Assembly: GCA_025454405.1 (NCBI GenBank)
Contig: JALOON010000013.1
Span: 24,529-88,528, forward strand
Direction of reading: 5' to 3'
Length of the DNA stretch: 64,000 bases
Source of the DNA: Oscillatoriaceae cyanobacterium Prado104
GTDB lineage: Bacteria > Cyanobacteriota > Cyanobacteriia > Cyanobacteriales > Microcoleaceae
In this document: positions 36,337 through 44,590 of the stretch, piece by piece
How the letters are laid out: every line of letters starts with the position of its first letter
Position numbering within the stretch: position 1 is the first letter of the stretch
Notes under the pieces: model-generated
Database searches by the model: none
The model's input: only the letters and a program-made list of their open reading frames with translations
What the model was told of the DNA's origin: nothing
Position numbers and translations under genes: made by a program

Positions 36337-37255
36337 CTTTTGGTTTGACTAACTGAGCAATTCCAAAGGCCGCGCCGAAGCTGGCTGCCGATCCAAAAAG
36401 TCCGGCAATGCTCGTACCAATCGGCTGTTCTTCTAATCCTTTAACGCTGTAATCAGCTAGAGGAGTTGGGTTTTCAACAATAGTAGCTTCTTTATCTTTA
36501 AATCCGTATTTTTCAGCTACTGAATCCAACCCATCCGGCCAACTGGAAGCAAACAAAGAAAGCACTCCTGCTATTAATAAAACCCCGACTACTGGCGCTA
36601 CCCATTTCTGTAATTGCGGCTGTTCTCCTGGCAGCAAATCCGGCCGTACTTTGACGAGATAAGTTAGCACGCCGCCTGTAATTAGTCCTTCGCCAATGCC
36701 GATTAAAATGTGGACTCCTACCATTGCTGGCAGTGCGATATTTAATGCTACTGTGCCGGAAAGTGCTAGGGCGATCGTACAGCAAATTGAAGCGGCAACG
36801 ACGCTGAGGCCTGCTGCAATTCCTGCTGCTAGGGGCAAACGGTTGCGGGAACCTCCCAACAATCGCTGCAATGGCTGCAACAGCAACCAGCCCGTCCAAA
36901 TTCCTACTAGCCCCATGTTGAAAATATTGGCACCCAGGGCGGTAATGCCTCCGTCGGCAAATAAAACGCTTTGAATTATGAAAACCGTACTCATCGCTAG
37001 AGTTGCCGCCCAAGGGCTGCCCAATACGACGGATGCTAAGGCCCCCCCTAACAAATGACCGCTGGTGCCGCCCGCTACGGGAAAGTTAATCATCTGGGCG
37101 GCAAATACGAATGCTGTGGTTAAGCCCACGACGGGGGCTTGGCGCAGTCCGATGCTATCGCGCGATTTGTTCAGGGCAACGGCGATTGCTGCTGCACTTG
37201 CTATGCCGGTGGCAATGGCTACTGGCGGTGAAAGAAAACCATCAGGTATGTGCAT
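36329..37255 (-). CDS. cbiM: Nickel/cobalt substrate-binding membrane subunit CbiM/NikM with fused PDGLE (N-type) domain
   Basis: A 308-residue membrane protein beginning MHIPDGFLSPPV, where Met1-His2 form part of the metal site in this family. About seven membrane segments follow, then a C-terminal region with ASSWPDGLDSVAEKYGF, the PDGLE-type motif of the small N subunit (CbiN/NikN). The M and N components are therefore fused, a layout more often linked to nickel than to cobalt transporters (family knowledge). First gene of the leftward operon. No cobalamin riboswitch was recognised in its leader. Confidence 0.88.
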   Translation of the reverse strand: MHIPDGFLSPPVAIATGIASAAAIAVALNKSRDSIGLRQAPVVGLTTAFVFAAQMINFPVAGGTSGHLLGGALASVVLGSPWAATLAMSTVFIIQSVLFADGGITALGANIFNMGLVGIWTGWLLLQPLQRLLGGSRNRLPLAAGIAAGLSVVAASICCTIALALSGTVALNIALPAMVGVHILIGIGEGLITGGVLTYLVKVRPDLLPGEQPQLQKWVAPVVGVLLIAGVLSLFASSWPDGLDSVAEKYGFKDKEATIVENPTPLADYSVKGLEEQPIGTSIAGLFGSAASFGAAFGIAQLVKPKDV

Positions 37256-37507
37256 CGATTTATCCCAAACCAGAGAACTCTCAACCCTTTAGTCAACTAT
37301 TTTTTACAAAAATTTACAATCCCCTCTGGGGGGATTGACTTTTTGAAAAAAGAATACTTGCAGGTTGAATGCGCAAAAATCATCACTCGATCGCAGTTTT
37401 TTGATAGCTATTATCAATAATTTGTAACTACAAAACAGCCCAACCCAACCTCAGTAAAGCTTGCAGAAAAAGATTAAAAAAATATAAAAAATTACTTGCC
37501 AGACAAT
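37256..37507. other. Leader of cbiM: no gene, one G/C hairpin
   Basis: AT-rich non-coding DNA. A hairpin AATCCCC-TCTGGG-GGGGATT with a following T-rich stretch (about 37318-37345) lies in the cbiM leader; it could be a bidirectional terminator or attenuator. No riboswitch consensus was recognised. Confidence 0.4.
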
Positions 37508-37538
37508 AATTAGACTTATTCTAATTGTTGAGAATTAG
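37508..37538. promoter_or_regulatory. Two overlapping Fur-like palindromes
   Basis: AATTAGA-CTTAT-TCTAATT (37508-37526) is a 19-bp interrupted palindrome, and CTAATT-GTTGAG-AATTAG (37521-37538) overlaps its right half. Overlapping AT-rich 19-bp palindromes are how Fur sites usually look. They lie about 240 bp upstream of the rightward iron-cluster gene at 37781 and 250 bp upstream of cbiM. Assignment to Fur is inferred from form and from the downstream FTR1 and bacterioferritin-like genes. Confidence 0.45.
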
Positions 37539-37780
37539 TTGCATTACTCGGCTTTTAGGAAAAGCAGTTCGATCGCCAGTTATTTCGTGCTGCAACCGGG
37601 TAGGTTTGCTGTATCCGTGAATGCCAATCTACTCGATCGAGCAAAATTTGGCATTTTTCGATCGCGCGCCAGTTCGATCGGCTTTTTTCGCCAGCCTGGA
37701 TTCTCAAGACACTCAAAAACATAATGCAACTATTCTCAAATATCTGCGCGAAAATCGACAATTAAGGAGGTCTCCCAGCA

Positions 37781-38413
37781 GTGCAACAATCAACTCAAGA
37801 TTCCCCTACCGATTTAGTCCCTGCGGAATTTCCCAAACAGCTAGATATCGCTCAAGTTTCTATCTACGGACTGAGCTTTTTATCTGCTGGTATGTTTCTG
37901 TTTTTACCTTTAGTCAACCTACTGCATCCCAGCCACTGGCAGCGATTGATGGGAACCATTCACGGCATGGGTGCAATGTTTGCAATGGTAGTGATGGTTT
38001 ACACGGGACATTTAGCTTTCCCTTTGCTGCGGGGTTCGGCAAAAATCCTGCCGCAAATGCGCACGTTAGCCTTTTGGTCATCTATTTTGAGCTTTTTAGC
38101 TATCGCTACCGGCAATTGGGCTTACATGCGGTATCGGGCGGGCATAGACTTTGGCGGAGCTCGGGCTTGGCTGAAAGAAAACTCGCCTTTAGGGCAGTAT
38201 GTTTTGATGGAATATCACGAATTTAGCGTGCTGTTTACGTTGCCTTTAGCAGTAGCTTGCACCTGGATTTTGTGGAACTACGGCGATGCAATTTTAGAAA
38301 AACAAAATCGCCCAGTTTTAACTGCAACCTGCGTAGCTTTGATGGCAATCATGTTTTTCTCAATGGGAGGCATGGTCAGCGGTATTGGCGTTGCTAAAAT
38401 TCAGGCTTTGTAA
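37781..38413 (+). CDS. Unrecognised membrane protein, first gene of the FTR1 cluster (210 aa)
   Basis: GTG start with a strong AAGGAGG ribosome-binding site at 37764-37770. Four hydrophobic segments are visible (about 27-48, 60-85, 98-115 and 155-200). Several histidines lie in or next to them: LLHPSHWQRLMGTIHGMGAM, VVMVYTGHLAF and VLMEYHEFSVLF. Paired membrane histidines would suit haem b or metal binding, but no named family was recognised. Co-directional with two more unknown membrane proteins, a ferritin-like protein and FTR1, suggesting a role in iron redox or transport (inference). Confidence 0.75.
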   Translation: MQQSTQDSPTDLVPAEFPKQLDIAQVSIYGLSFLSAGMFLFLPLVNLLHPSHWQRLMGTIHGMGAMFAMVVMVYTGHLAFPLLRGSAKILPQMRTLAFWSSILSFLAIATGNWAYMRYRAGIDFGGARAWLKENSPLGQYVLMEYHEFSVLFTLPLAVACTWILWNYGDAILEKQNRPVLTATCVALMAIMFFSMGGMVSGIGVAKIQAL

Positions 38414-38414
38414 T

Positions 38415-38570
38415 TATTAGTCAGCAGTCAGCAGTCAGCAGTCAGCAGTCAGCAGTCAGCAGTCAGCAGTCATTAGTCAGTAGTTATTCAACTATCAACT
38501 GTCAACTGTCAACTATTAACTGTCAACTGTCAACTATCAACTATCAACTGTCAACTGTCAACTATCTTAG
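38415..38570. repeat. AGTCAGC and CAACTGT microsatellites
   Basis: Seven or so copies of the heptamer AGTCAGC (38419-38474) followed by CAACTGTCAACTATCAACTG units (38487-38566), between the first and second genes of the cluster. The second gene's RBS (TAGGAGA) lies just after them. Confidence 0.85.
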
Positions 38571-38582
38571 GAGATTTGTGAA

Positions 38583-39056
38583 ATGACGAGACAATTATCC
38601 CGCAACAATTTTGCGGGTGACGAGCCTGTTTACGGGAAAATTTGGTCAAAATTAAAACACTTTCCCAGCGGTTTAGCTGAGGGTTCGGAAACAGCGCCTA
38701 GCGTTTCCGGCCCTGCAGCAGCAGCAATAATTAGCGCTGCAATTGGTTGTTTTGCGATGATGGTGAGTCACCATTTAGGGGACACATCTAAGGCTACAAA
38801 CGAATGGCTTTGGAACCTCGGTAGTTGGATTCCGGGAAGCAAAACTAATGATGAAATGTGGGGCAACATCGGCAGTTATACCGGCAAAGAAACTATGTTG
38901 CTGATTGGCTGGCTTGTCAGTTGGCCGATACTGCATGCGATTTGGAAAAATAAGAGCATTAAAAGCCGCACCATATTTTTCTGGATGTTTGCTTTGCTAG
39001 TTGCTGCGACAGCGATGTCCTGGCATCCTCTGTTCCCCTATTTGCCGTTAACTTAA
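38583..39056 (+). CDS. Unrecognised membrane protein, second gene of the FTR1 cluster (157 aa)
   Basis: About three membrane segments (PAAAAIISAAIGCFAMMVSH near 44-64, LLIGWLVSWPILHAIW near 105-120, and IFFWMFALLVAATAMSWHPL near 130-150). Histidines sit at the membrane edges: VSHHLGD, PILHAIW and SWHPLFP. No family recognised. The gene follows a microsatellite-filled gap of 169 bp and precedes the third unknown gene by 12 bp, so the second and third genes are clearly co-transcribed. Possible haem- or metal-binding partner of FTR1 (inference). Confidence 0.75.
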   Translation: MTRQLSRNNFAGDEPVYGKIWSKLKHFPSGLAEGSETAPSVSGPAAAAIISAAIGCFAMMVSHHLGDTSKATNEWLWNLGSWIPGSKTNDEMWGNIGSYTGKETMLLIGWLVSWPILHAIWKNKSIKSRTIFFWMFALLVAATAMSWHPLFPYLPLT

Positions 39057-39068
39057 GTAATGTGAGGT

Positions 39069-39815
39069 TTGATGATGGAAACAAAAAATAAGCCGCTCCC
39101 AGCCAGGGAGATGCACCAAATAGTTTGGATTAGTATGGGAGTTTTGGTTTTGTTCTTCGTAACTTTTCCCATCTCCATGTGGCGCGTCAGCCAAAAAGAA
39201 AAGTTTCGCGGTTTTCACGTCAAGTCTTTGACAGTTGAAGGGAAAAATCCCCAAGCAGTAGATGCTAGTGCTGTTGCTAATAAGCCTGCGGAAGCCGCTA
39301 TTGCTAGTAGCGCTGTACAGCCTGTGACAAGCAATCCCAACGTAGCTGTTAGCGGTCAAAAAAATCTGCCCGAAAAGTATCCGAATGCTGTACCTTTCAT
39401 TAATCAGCCTGTTGCGACGGCTATTCCCAATAGCCCTACAGATAAGACTGCCGAAGCTGTGCCCGTGTCAGCGGGTGCGCCGGAAGTTCAGGTAGCAGAC
39501 GGAACTAATCGAGCAGCAGAAATTACCGATCGCGCTAAGATACAGGAATTAAATCTCAAAGTCTACGATCGAATTAACGAAAGTTGGCAAACTAGCCCTA
39601 CCTTCACTCAAAATCTAGTCTATCGAGTGAGTGCCAGTCAAGATGGAGCGATCGCCCATTTCGAGCCTCTCAACCAGCCCGCCAAAGATTTTACTCAAGA
39701 AACTCCCCTGCCAAACTTGCTAAAATCTGCCCGAACAGGCAACACAGAAGCAGCATCGGTAGCTAAATTTACAGTAGTATTTGCTCCTAGCGGCATCTTG
39801 GAAGTCAACCCTTAA
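39069..39815 (+). CDS. Unrecognised single-pass protein with Ala/Val-rich soluble domain, third gene of FTR1 cluster (248 aa)
   Basis: An N-terminal membrane segment (VWISMGVLVLFFVTFPISMW, about 19-38) followed by SQKEKFRGFHVKSLTVEG, a low-complexity Ala/Val/Pro linker (60-150) and a C-terminal folded part (LNLKVYDRINESWQTSPTFT, LVYRVSASQDGAIAHFEPLN). The membrane topology would place the tail in the periplasm or lumen. The C-terminal part weakly resembles TonB-type C-terminal sheet domains, but this is not a firm match. Twelve bases after the previous gene. Function unknown; linked by position to iron uptake. Confidence 0.7.
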   Translation: MMMETKNKPLPAREMHQIVWISMGVLVLFFVTFPISMWRVSQKEKFRGFHVKSLTVEGKNPQAVDASAVANKPAEAAIASSAVQPVTSNPNVAVSGQKNLPEKYPNAVPFINQPVATAIPNSPTDKTAEAVPVSAGAPEVQVADGTNRAAEITDRAKIQELNLKVYDRINESWQTSPTFTQNLVYRVSASQDGAIAHFEPLNQPAKDFTQETPLPNLLKSARTGNTEAASVAKFTVVFAPSGILEVNP

Positions 39816-40125
39816 ACAGTTGACAGTTGACAGTTGACAGTTAATTATTGTCCGCTGTCGGCTGTCAGGGCCGGGTGTGCGAGAGTCTGAAGATTCGATC
39901 GAACTCACTTAATTATCTTTTTTTAAGATTTCCGCAAACTAAACGATAAATTGTTAACGATTTCTTCTGCCTGTGGGCTCTCCGCGTTTTCTCTTCGTGT
40001 TTTTGCGGTTTGCGCGATCGAAATTATTCGGAATTTTTGCCAATAATCCTCAAAATACTAGCAATCCAATATATAAAAAATATAAAAAATATAAAAATTT
40101 GAGAAATTGCAGTTAAATTAAAAAA

Positions 40126-40137
40126 TATGATATCATA
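40126..40137. promoter_or_regulatory. TATGATATCATA palindrome before the ferritin-like gene
   Basis: A perfect 12-bp palindrome in an AT-rich region 39 bp upstream of the ferritin-like ATG. It could be a Fur-type half-core or another operator. The surrounding 100 bp (repeats of ATAAAAAATATAAAAA) look like a promoter region, suggesting separate transcription of this gene. Confidence 0.35.
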
Positions 40138-40176
40138 GCCAGTGCCTTTGACTGTATCCTACATCTAAAACAGCAA

Positions 40177-40611
40177 ATGAAAGAACTCGACGAGAAAAAA
40201 ACCCAAGAATTGCTAGCTACCATCATGGAATGGGAACTAGCAGGGGTGGTGCGCTACACTCACTACGCGCTGATGGTGACGGGACCAAACCGCATCCCCA
40301 TCGTGCAATTTTTTCAAGCACAAGCAACTGAATCCCTCCTCCACGCGCAACAGGCAGGAGAAATTCTCACAGGCTTAGAAGGGCATCCCACCCAAAAAAT
40401 TGCTCCCATAGAAGAAACCTACAAACACTCGGTGAAAGACCTTTTAGAAGAAAGTCTCAATCACGAGAAAAAGGCACTCAAAAAGTATAAATCGTTACTT
40501 GAAGTAGTCCAAGATTGCAGCATTTATCTGGAAGAATACGCCCGCAGCTTGATCGGTCAAGAAGAACTTCATCAAGTAGAGCTCAAAAAAATGCTGCGGG
40601 ATTACAGTTGA
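40177..40611 (+). CDS. Bacterioferritin-like diiron protein (144 aa)
   Basis: A four-helix ferritin-like protein. Candidate diiron ligands: Glu20 (EWELAGVVRYTHY), Glu52 and His56 (ATESLLHAQQAGE), Glu97 (LNHEKKALKKY), Glu129/130 and His132 (GQEELHQVELKK). This fits iron storage or ferroxidase activity, but it is not a standard Bfr because the second motif is ExxxH rather than ExxH. It stands between the three unknown membrane proteins and FTR1, consistent with oxidising or buffering Fe(II) for or from the permease (inference). Complete. Confidence 0.82.
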   Translation: MKELDEKKTQELLATIMEWELAGVVRYTHYALMVTGPNRIPIVQFFQAQATESLLHAQQAGEILTGLEGHPTQKIAPIEETYKHSVKDLLEESLNHEKKALKKYKSLLEVVQDCSIYLEEYARSLIGQEELHQVELKKMLRDYS

Positions 40612-40766
40612 CAGTTGTTAAGGAGTTTTGAGTTTTGAATGCGTGAGTTTTGAGTTAAAGACATTTCTGAAGTTCAAAACTCAGAACTTCTCCTGACAGT
40701 TGACAGAGATCGATGTCAATTATCCGCTGTTATATCGTGTCCGGTCGATCGACCGCAATAAGATTC

Positions 40767-40825
40767 GTTTGTAGTGCGGACACAAGTACCCTCTCAGACT
40801 GCGGACTAAAGTCCACACTACGAAC
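40767..40825. repeat. GTTTGTAG..CTACGAAC dispersed element (copy 3, with outer arms)
   Basis: Begins GTTTGTAGTGCGG and ends CCACACTACGAAC. An outer pair GTGTCCGGTCGAT (about 40738) and ATCGGACATGG (about 40845) gives an extended element of roughly 120 bp between the ferritin-like gene and FTR1. Confidence 0.75.
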
Positions 40826-40927
40826 CTTTTGTGTTATGGTAATAGATCGGACATGGTATTAATCGTCAAATGTTTCCATTCCCGTTATCAAAATTGCGCT
40901 GTCAATTGTCAGCAATTTTAAAATTTT

Positions 40928-41887
40928 ATGGAAATAAGTTTTAGTGAAGCGATACCGACATTTGTAATTACCCTGCGGGAAGGTGTAGAAGCAGCTTTAG
41001 TTGTGGGAATCGTACTCGCTTGTTTGAAAAAAGCAGAAAAATCTTACCTCAATTTCTGGGTTTATGCAGGTGTCGGTGCGGGAATTGCTGCTAGCGCTTT
41101 GGTGGGAGTATTGTTTAATTTGCTGCTGCAAATTCTATCATTGTCCGATCGACCTTATGCACCGATAATTAAACAAATATTAGAAGGCGTTTTAGGCATT
41201 GTCGCGATCGGCATGTTAAGCTGGATGCTAGTCTGGATGACCCAGCAAGCGCGGTTTCTAAAAACCGAAGTTGAGGGGGCCCTAACAGCAGCTTTGCAAG
41301 AAAATACTAACGCAGCTTGGGGCGTATTCGGCTTAATTTTTATCGCCGTACTCCGCGAAGGTTTTGAAACAATTTTGTTCGTCAGCGCTCAATTTCAGCA
41401 AGGCTTGAGTCCCGCTTTGGGGGCTGTGGGAGGTTTGACTGGGGCGGCAGCAATCGGCGCGTTGTTGTTTAAGTGGGGCGTGAAAATCGATATCCGCTTG
41501 TTTTTTAAGTTGATGGGAATTTTGCTGTTATTAATTGTAGCAGGCTTGGTGGTATCTGCACTCAAACATTTTGATGCGGCGGCGGGCATTTTGTCGCAGG
41601 CGGACAGCAATTATCGAGGGCTGTGTTTTTATTTCGATCGCACTTCACAAATCCATTCTTGCATTCTCGGCCCCCTGGTGTGGAATGCGTCGGAATTTTT
41701 GCCCGATCGCGAGTTTCCGGGCATAATATTAAAGTCGCTGTTTGGCTACAGGGATAAACTTTATCTTTTACAAGGAGTTGGTTACATACTGTTTTTAGCC
41801 AGCGTCGGCAGTCTTTATTTCCAAAGCTTGGGAGGCACAGTTGTTGGGGATACTAAGTCTGTTAAACAGTTGAAGGTTGACAATTGA
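40928..41887 (+). CDS. FTR1-family iron permease
   Basis: A 319-residue high-affinity iron permease with seven or so membrane segments. Both diagnostic iron-binding motifs are present: REGVE (17-21) and REGFE (143-147). FTR1/EfeU permeases take up Fe(III) generated by a partner oxidase; no multicopper oxidase, EfeO or EfeB is encoded nearby, so the unknown upstream proteins are candidates for that part. C-terminal region includes YRGLCFYFDRTSQIHSCILG. Complete. Homologous to the cyanobacterial cFTR1 type. Confidence 0.9.
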   Translation: MEISFSEAIPTFVITLREGVEAALVVGIVLACLKKAEKSYLNFWVYAGVGAGIAASALVGVLFNLLLQILSLSDRPYAPIIKQILEGVLGIVAIGMLSWMLVWMTQQARFLKTEVEGALTAALQENTNAAWGVFGLIFIAVLREGFETILFVSAQFQQGLSPALGAVGGLTGAAAIGALLFKWGVKIDIRLFFKLMGILLLLIVAGLVVSALKHFDAAAGILSQADSNYRGLCFYFDRTSQIHSCILGPLVWNASEFLPDREFPGIILKSLFGYRDKLYLLQGVGYILFLASVGSLYFQSLGGTVVGDTKSVKQLKVDN

Positions 41888-41927
41888 TTGTTTGTTAATA
41901 TCGGAATGGAAGAAGTATTGAACCGCG

Positions 41928-41988
41928 AAGACGCGAAGGACGCGAAGGAAGAAGGAAGAAGGAAGAAGGAAGAAGGAAGAAAGATGTG
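41928..41988. repeat. GGAAGAA purine microsatellite
   Basis: CGCGAAGACGCGAAGGACGCG followed by repeated GAAGAAGGAA units on the plus strand. Complementary pyrimidine forms occur at 15845-15892 and 57720-57770. Non-coding. Confidence 0.8.
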
Positions 41989-42092
41989 TTAGGTTGCAGG
42001 CGCTCGTTCGTAGTTGACAGTTGACAGTTTAATGTATATCTGTTGCAGTATGATATGATATAAGATACTGCCACTCGCCGATCGGGCTGTAA

Positions 42093-42109
42093 GGTGCGCA
42101 CTGCGCACC
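42093..42109. repeat. GGTGCGC palindrome (copy 3 of 5)
   Basis: GGTGCGCACTGCGCACC, between FTR1 and the MOSC gene. Confidence 0.75.
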
Positions 42110-42181
42110 CCATGTATAGAGTTAGCACGTAATTACTAAATCAAAAATCAAAACTCGTTAATCCTTATCAAAAATCGTCCT

Positions 42182-42979
42182 ATGGTAGCGACAGTCAAGC
42201 AACTATTTATTTATCCAATTAAAGGGCTGACACCGCAAGAAATGTCAGAATTTATTGTAACAGAAGGACGCGGAATTAAGGGCGATCGCGCTTTAGCATT
42301 GATGTTTGCCGATCGAATTGAATCGCCTCAAATTCCCCCCGAAAATCAACCTTGGACGCACAAAAAAAATTTGGCAGTGCAAAATGATTGGCCGCTTTTA
42401 GCAGCCCTAGAATGCCATTACGAACCGCAAAAGAGCATTTTAACAGTCAAGCATCAAGGAGTTGCGGTATTGGAAACAGAAACAAACACAGCAGCAGGGC
42501 GCGATCGCACGGGTGCATTTTTTACAGAATACCTCAACGCAATTCAACCTACAAAAGAAGCCCGACACCCGCAACGTACAGCCTTGCAATTAATCGGCGA
42601 CAGCAGTGGCGAAACACGCTATCCAGATCGAGAACCGGTACACATTTCTTTGTTGAGTCAAGCCACATTAGACGAATTAACTCAAAAAGCCGATCGCCCG
42701 ATCGACGCGCGCCGGTTTCGCCCTAATATTGTATTGGATGGCATACCAGCTCGATCGGAATTTGAGTTAGTAGGAAAACAGTTGCAATTGGGCGAAGCGC
42801 AAATAGAAGTTACAGCCAGAATCGGGCGCTGCGTCAACATAGAAGTAAATCCAGAAACGGGCGATCGAGATATTCCCCTACTCAGTTTACTGCAACAGGA
42901 ATTCGGTCACGCACAAACCGGAGTTTTAGCCAAAATCATCACTAGCGGAAAAGTTAAAATCGGCGATATGTTGCATTAG
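42182..42979 (+). CDS. MOSC domain protein
   Basis: A 265-residue protein with an N-terminal beta-barrel (VKQLFIYPIKGLTPQEMSEF) and a C-terminal MOSC domain (VHISLLSQATLDELTQKADR, DARRFRPNIVLDG, and the conserved Cys in RIGRCVNIEVNPETGDRD). MOSC proteins handle molybdenum cofactor or act as oxidoreductases in mARC-like enzymes; the conserved Cys is the presumed Moco-sulfur or metal ligand. No partner flavoprotein adjacent. Complete. Confidence 0.87.
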   Translation: MVATVKQLFIYPIKGLTPQEMSEFIVTEGRGIKGDRALALMFADRIESPQIPPENQPWTHKKNLAVQNDWPLLAALECHYEPQKSILTVKHQGVAVLETETNTAAGRDRTGAFFTEYLNAIQPTKEARHPQRTALQLIGDSSGETRYPDREPVHISLLSQATLDELTQKADRPIDARRFRPNIVLDGIPARSEFELVGKQLQLGEAQIEVTARIGRCVNIEVNPETGDRDIPLLSLLQQEFGHAQTGVLAKIITSGKVKIGDMLH

Positions 42980-43093
42980 CTACGGTCAGATTGCCTTCGA
43001 TCGCACTCTGCCCCAACCGACCTATTTTTTGGTTTTTGGAAACTGTCTAGCACCATCAAACTGTTTTCAATTGTTCCCTAAAACCCGTTACTT

Positions 43094-43318
43094 ATACTAA
43101 ATCTGGGTATGATACCCCCGTTATTTCTTAAACCCGCGTAGGCGGGTTTTGTTTGTGTAGTTGAGGGTGAAAATCGGATGTTCAACCTCCTACTCGAATA
43201 TGCTGCGCTCGTTATTCGAGTAGGAGGTTGAAAGAGCGAAGCACATTCGATTTTGCACCCTCACAGATTTCAACCGCCGAGTGATAAAGGGGATAAGCAA
43301 CCCGGATTTGGTATTACT
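43094..43318. mobile_element. Outer palindromic element interrupted by a second element
   Basis: Left half TACTAAATCTGGGTATGATACCCCCGT... with an AACCCGCGTAGGCGGGTT hairpin, and right half TTCAACCGCCGAGTGATAAA...CCGGATTTGGTAT, correspond to the two halves of the intact copy at 53456-53578. Between them sits a separate 103-bp inverted repeat (43162-43264). The AAACCCGC..GCGGGTTTTGTTT part resembles an intrinsic terminator and may end the MOSC transcript. Confidence 0.8.
43162..43264. mobile_element. 103-bp palindromic insertion (inner element)
   Basis: Outer arms TGAGGGTGAAAATCG and CGATTTTGCACCCTCA and perfect inner arms TTCAACCTCCTACTCGAATA / TATTCGAGTAGGAGGTTGAA around a short loop. It disrupts the outer repeat at a point that is continuous in the 53456-53578 copy, so it moved in later. 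No coding capacity; a non-autonomous mobile unit. Confidence 0.8.
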
Positions 43319-43461
43319 CATTCTATCCCTTCCTCTTCTCCTTCTTCCCTTCGCGTCCTTCGCGTCTTCGCGGTTCCATAAAAATAGCCCTAAAAAAGAC
43401 GAAAAACCCCAAATTGGCATTATTTAAATTGTAGCAGGCCGATCGCCCGCAAAAAAATCCC

Positions 43462-44310
43462 TTAAAAATCCCCTTCATCCACTTGAAAAACAGTCAATCC
43501 TAAAGCGCGCCACATATCAACAACTTGCTGTCGATCGTCCAAAACAAACTTAACATTATACTTACCATCAATATGCTGTCGGTAGAACTCCTCTTTAACA
43601 ATCGAATCCTTCCGCATATCTCCGGTTTTCCGCATGTAAAGAGCGCTATAATTCACCTGATATTGCTGCAACCATTTTTCAGTTTGAGGCTGACAGTCAT
43701 CCGTCCTCCCGGACACTACAACAATCTTAACGCTTGGCTGCCATTTGATGACGGTATCTAAAACAGGTTGATTCGGCAAATCGCGATCGCACGTTGAAGC
43801 ATCGAAAGGATTTCTACCGTTAAGCAGCGCTAAAGTACCGTCCATATCGACAATAATTACATCGGGCAAATTCGGGTTGTATTCCGGCGCGGGAACGGGA
43901 ACTCGCACGTACCGATAGTACATTTTCATTATCACATCTTTGCCCACAGAATTGAGTCTTTTCAAATCCCGTTTGATGCATTCCTCCACCGGAACTTGCA
44001 GGAAAGAATCGTTAACTTCCACGATCGCTTTACCCTTAACCAATTCTTTGATATGGTCAATGTGAGGACCAAAATTAGTATCGTCAACAATCACGTGTTT
44101 GCTGCTTTCCAAAGCCATCAAAATAATCGTATCTCTCAACTGCAAAATAAACTTTTCATTGGTGGGCGACCAATGAGAAGCATGAGCCATTTCTCTCAGT
44201 AAATCTTTATTAGTGCGCACCCACCTTGCAGGTTCTGATAGCAACAATTCTCTAGCAAATTGAGACTTTCCCGAAGCAGGCAAACCGACAAGGATCAGAA
44301 CTCTTTTCAT
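43462..44310 (-). CDS. pnkp: Polynucleotide 5'-kinase/3'-phosphatase (T4 Pnkp-like)
   Basis: A 282-residue two-domain end-healing enzyme. The N-terminal P-loop kinase has Walker A GLPASGKS (9-16), then RTNKDLLREMAHASHW (phosphoacceptor-binding region) and VIVDDTNF. The C-terminal HAD phosphatase has DMDGT (155-159), VVVSGRTDD and VLDDRQQVVDMW. The order kinase-then-phosphatase is that of phage T4 PseT. It would convert 2',3'-cyclic or 3'-phosphate and 5'-OH RNA ends into ligatable ends. The RNA ligase is encoded directly upstream on the same strand, separated by 280 bp of microsatellite. Confidence 0.88.
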   Translation of the reverse strand: MKRVLILVGLPASGKSQFARELLLSEPARWVRTNKDLLREMAHASHWSPTNEKFILQLRDTIILMALESSKHVIVDDTNFGPHIDHIKELVKGKAIVEVNDSFLQVPVEECIKRDLKRLNSVGKDVIMKMYYRYVRVPVPAPEYNPNLPDVIIVDMDGTLALLNGRNPFDASTCDRDLPNQPVLDTVIKWQPSVKIVVVSGRTDDCQPQTEKWLQQYQVNYSALYMRKTGDMRKDSIVKEEFYRQHIDGKYNVKFVLDDRQQVVDMWRALGLTVFQVDEGDF

Positions 44311-44419
44311 AGGAATGGTGAATGGGGAATGGGGGATTGGGAATCGAACGATTTTAGATTTGAGATTTTGGATTTTCGATTGGGATTGGTCGATTTGAGA
44401 TTTTGAGATTGGGGATGGG

Positions 44420-44575
44420 GAGAGGGGAAGTTCTGAGTTTTGAGTTTTGAGTTTTGAGTTTTGAGTTTTGAATTTTGAACTGTCTTTAACTCAAAACTCA
44501 CGCATTCAAAATTCAAAACTCCTGAGAACTATCTTTAACTCAAAACTCACGCATTCAAAACTCAAAACTCCTTAC
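44420..44575. repeat. TTTTGAGTTTTGAG / AACTCAAAACTCA microsatellite
   Basis: Imperfect copies of GAGTTTTGAGTTTTGAG and their complement, with the recurring unit CTCAAAACTCACGCATTCAA, in the gap between the RNA ligase and the kinase gene. Same family at 35560-35682 and 40617-40690. Confidence 0.8.
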
Positions 44576-44590
44576 CAACTGTCAACTTCT

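Noticed and set aside
37621..38226. 201-codon plus-strand frame overlapping the first FTR1-cluster gene
   Set aside because: The overlapping frame at 37781 has a strong RBS, membrane helices and conserved-looking histidines; this one does not.
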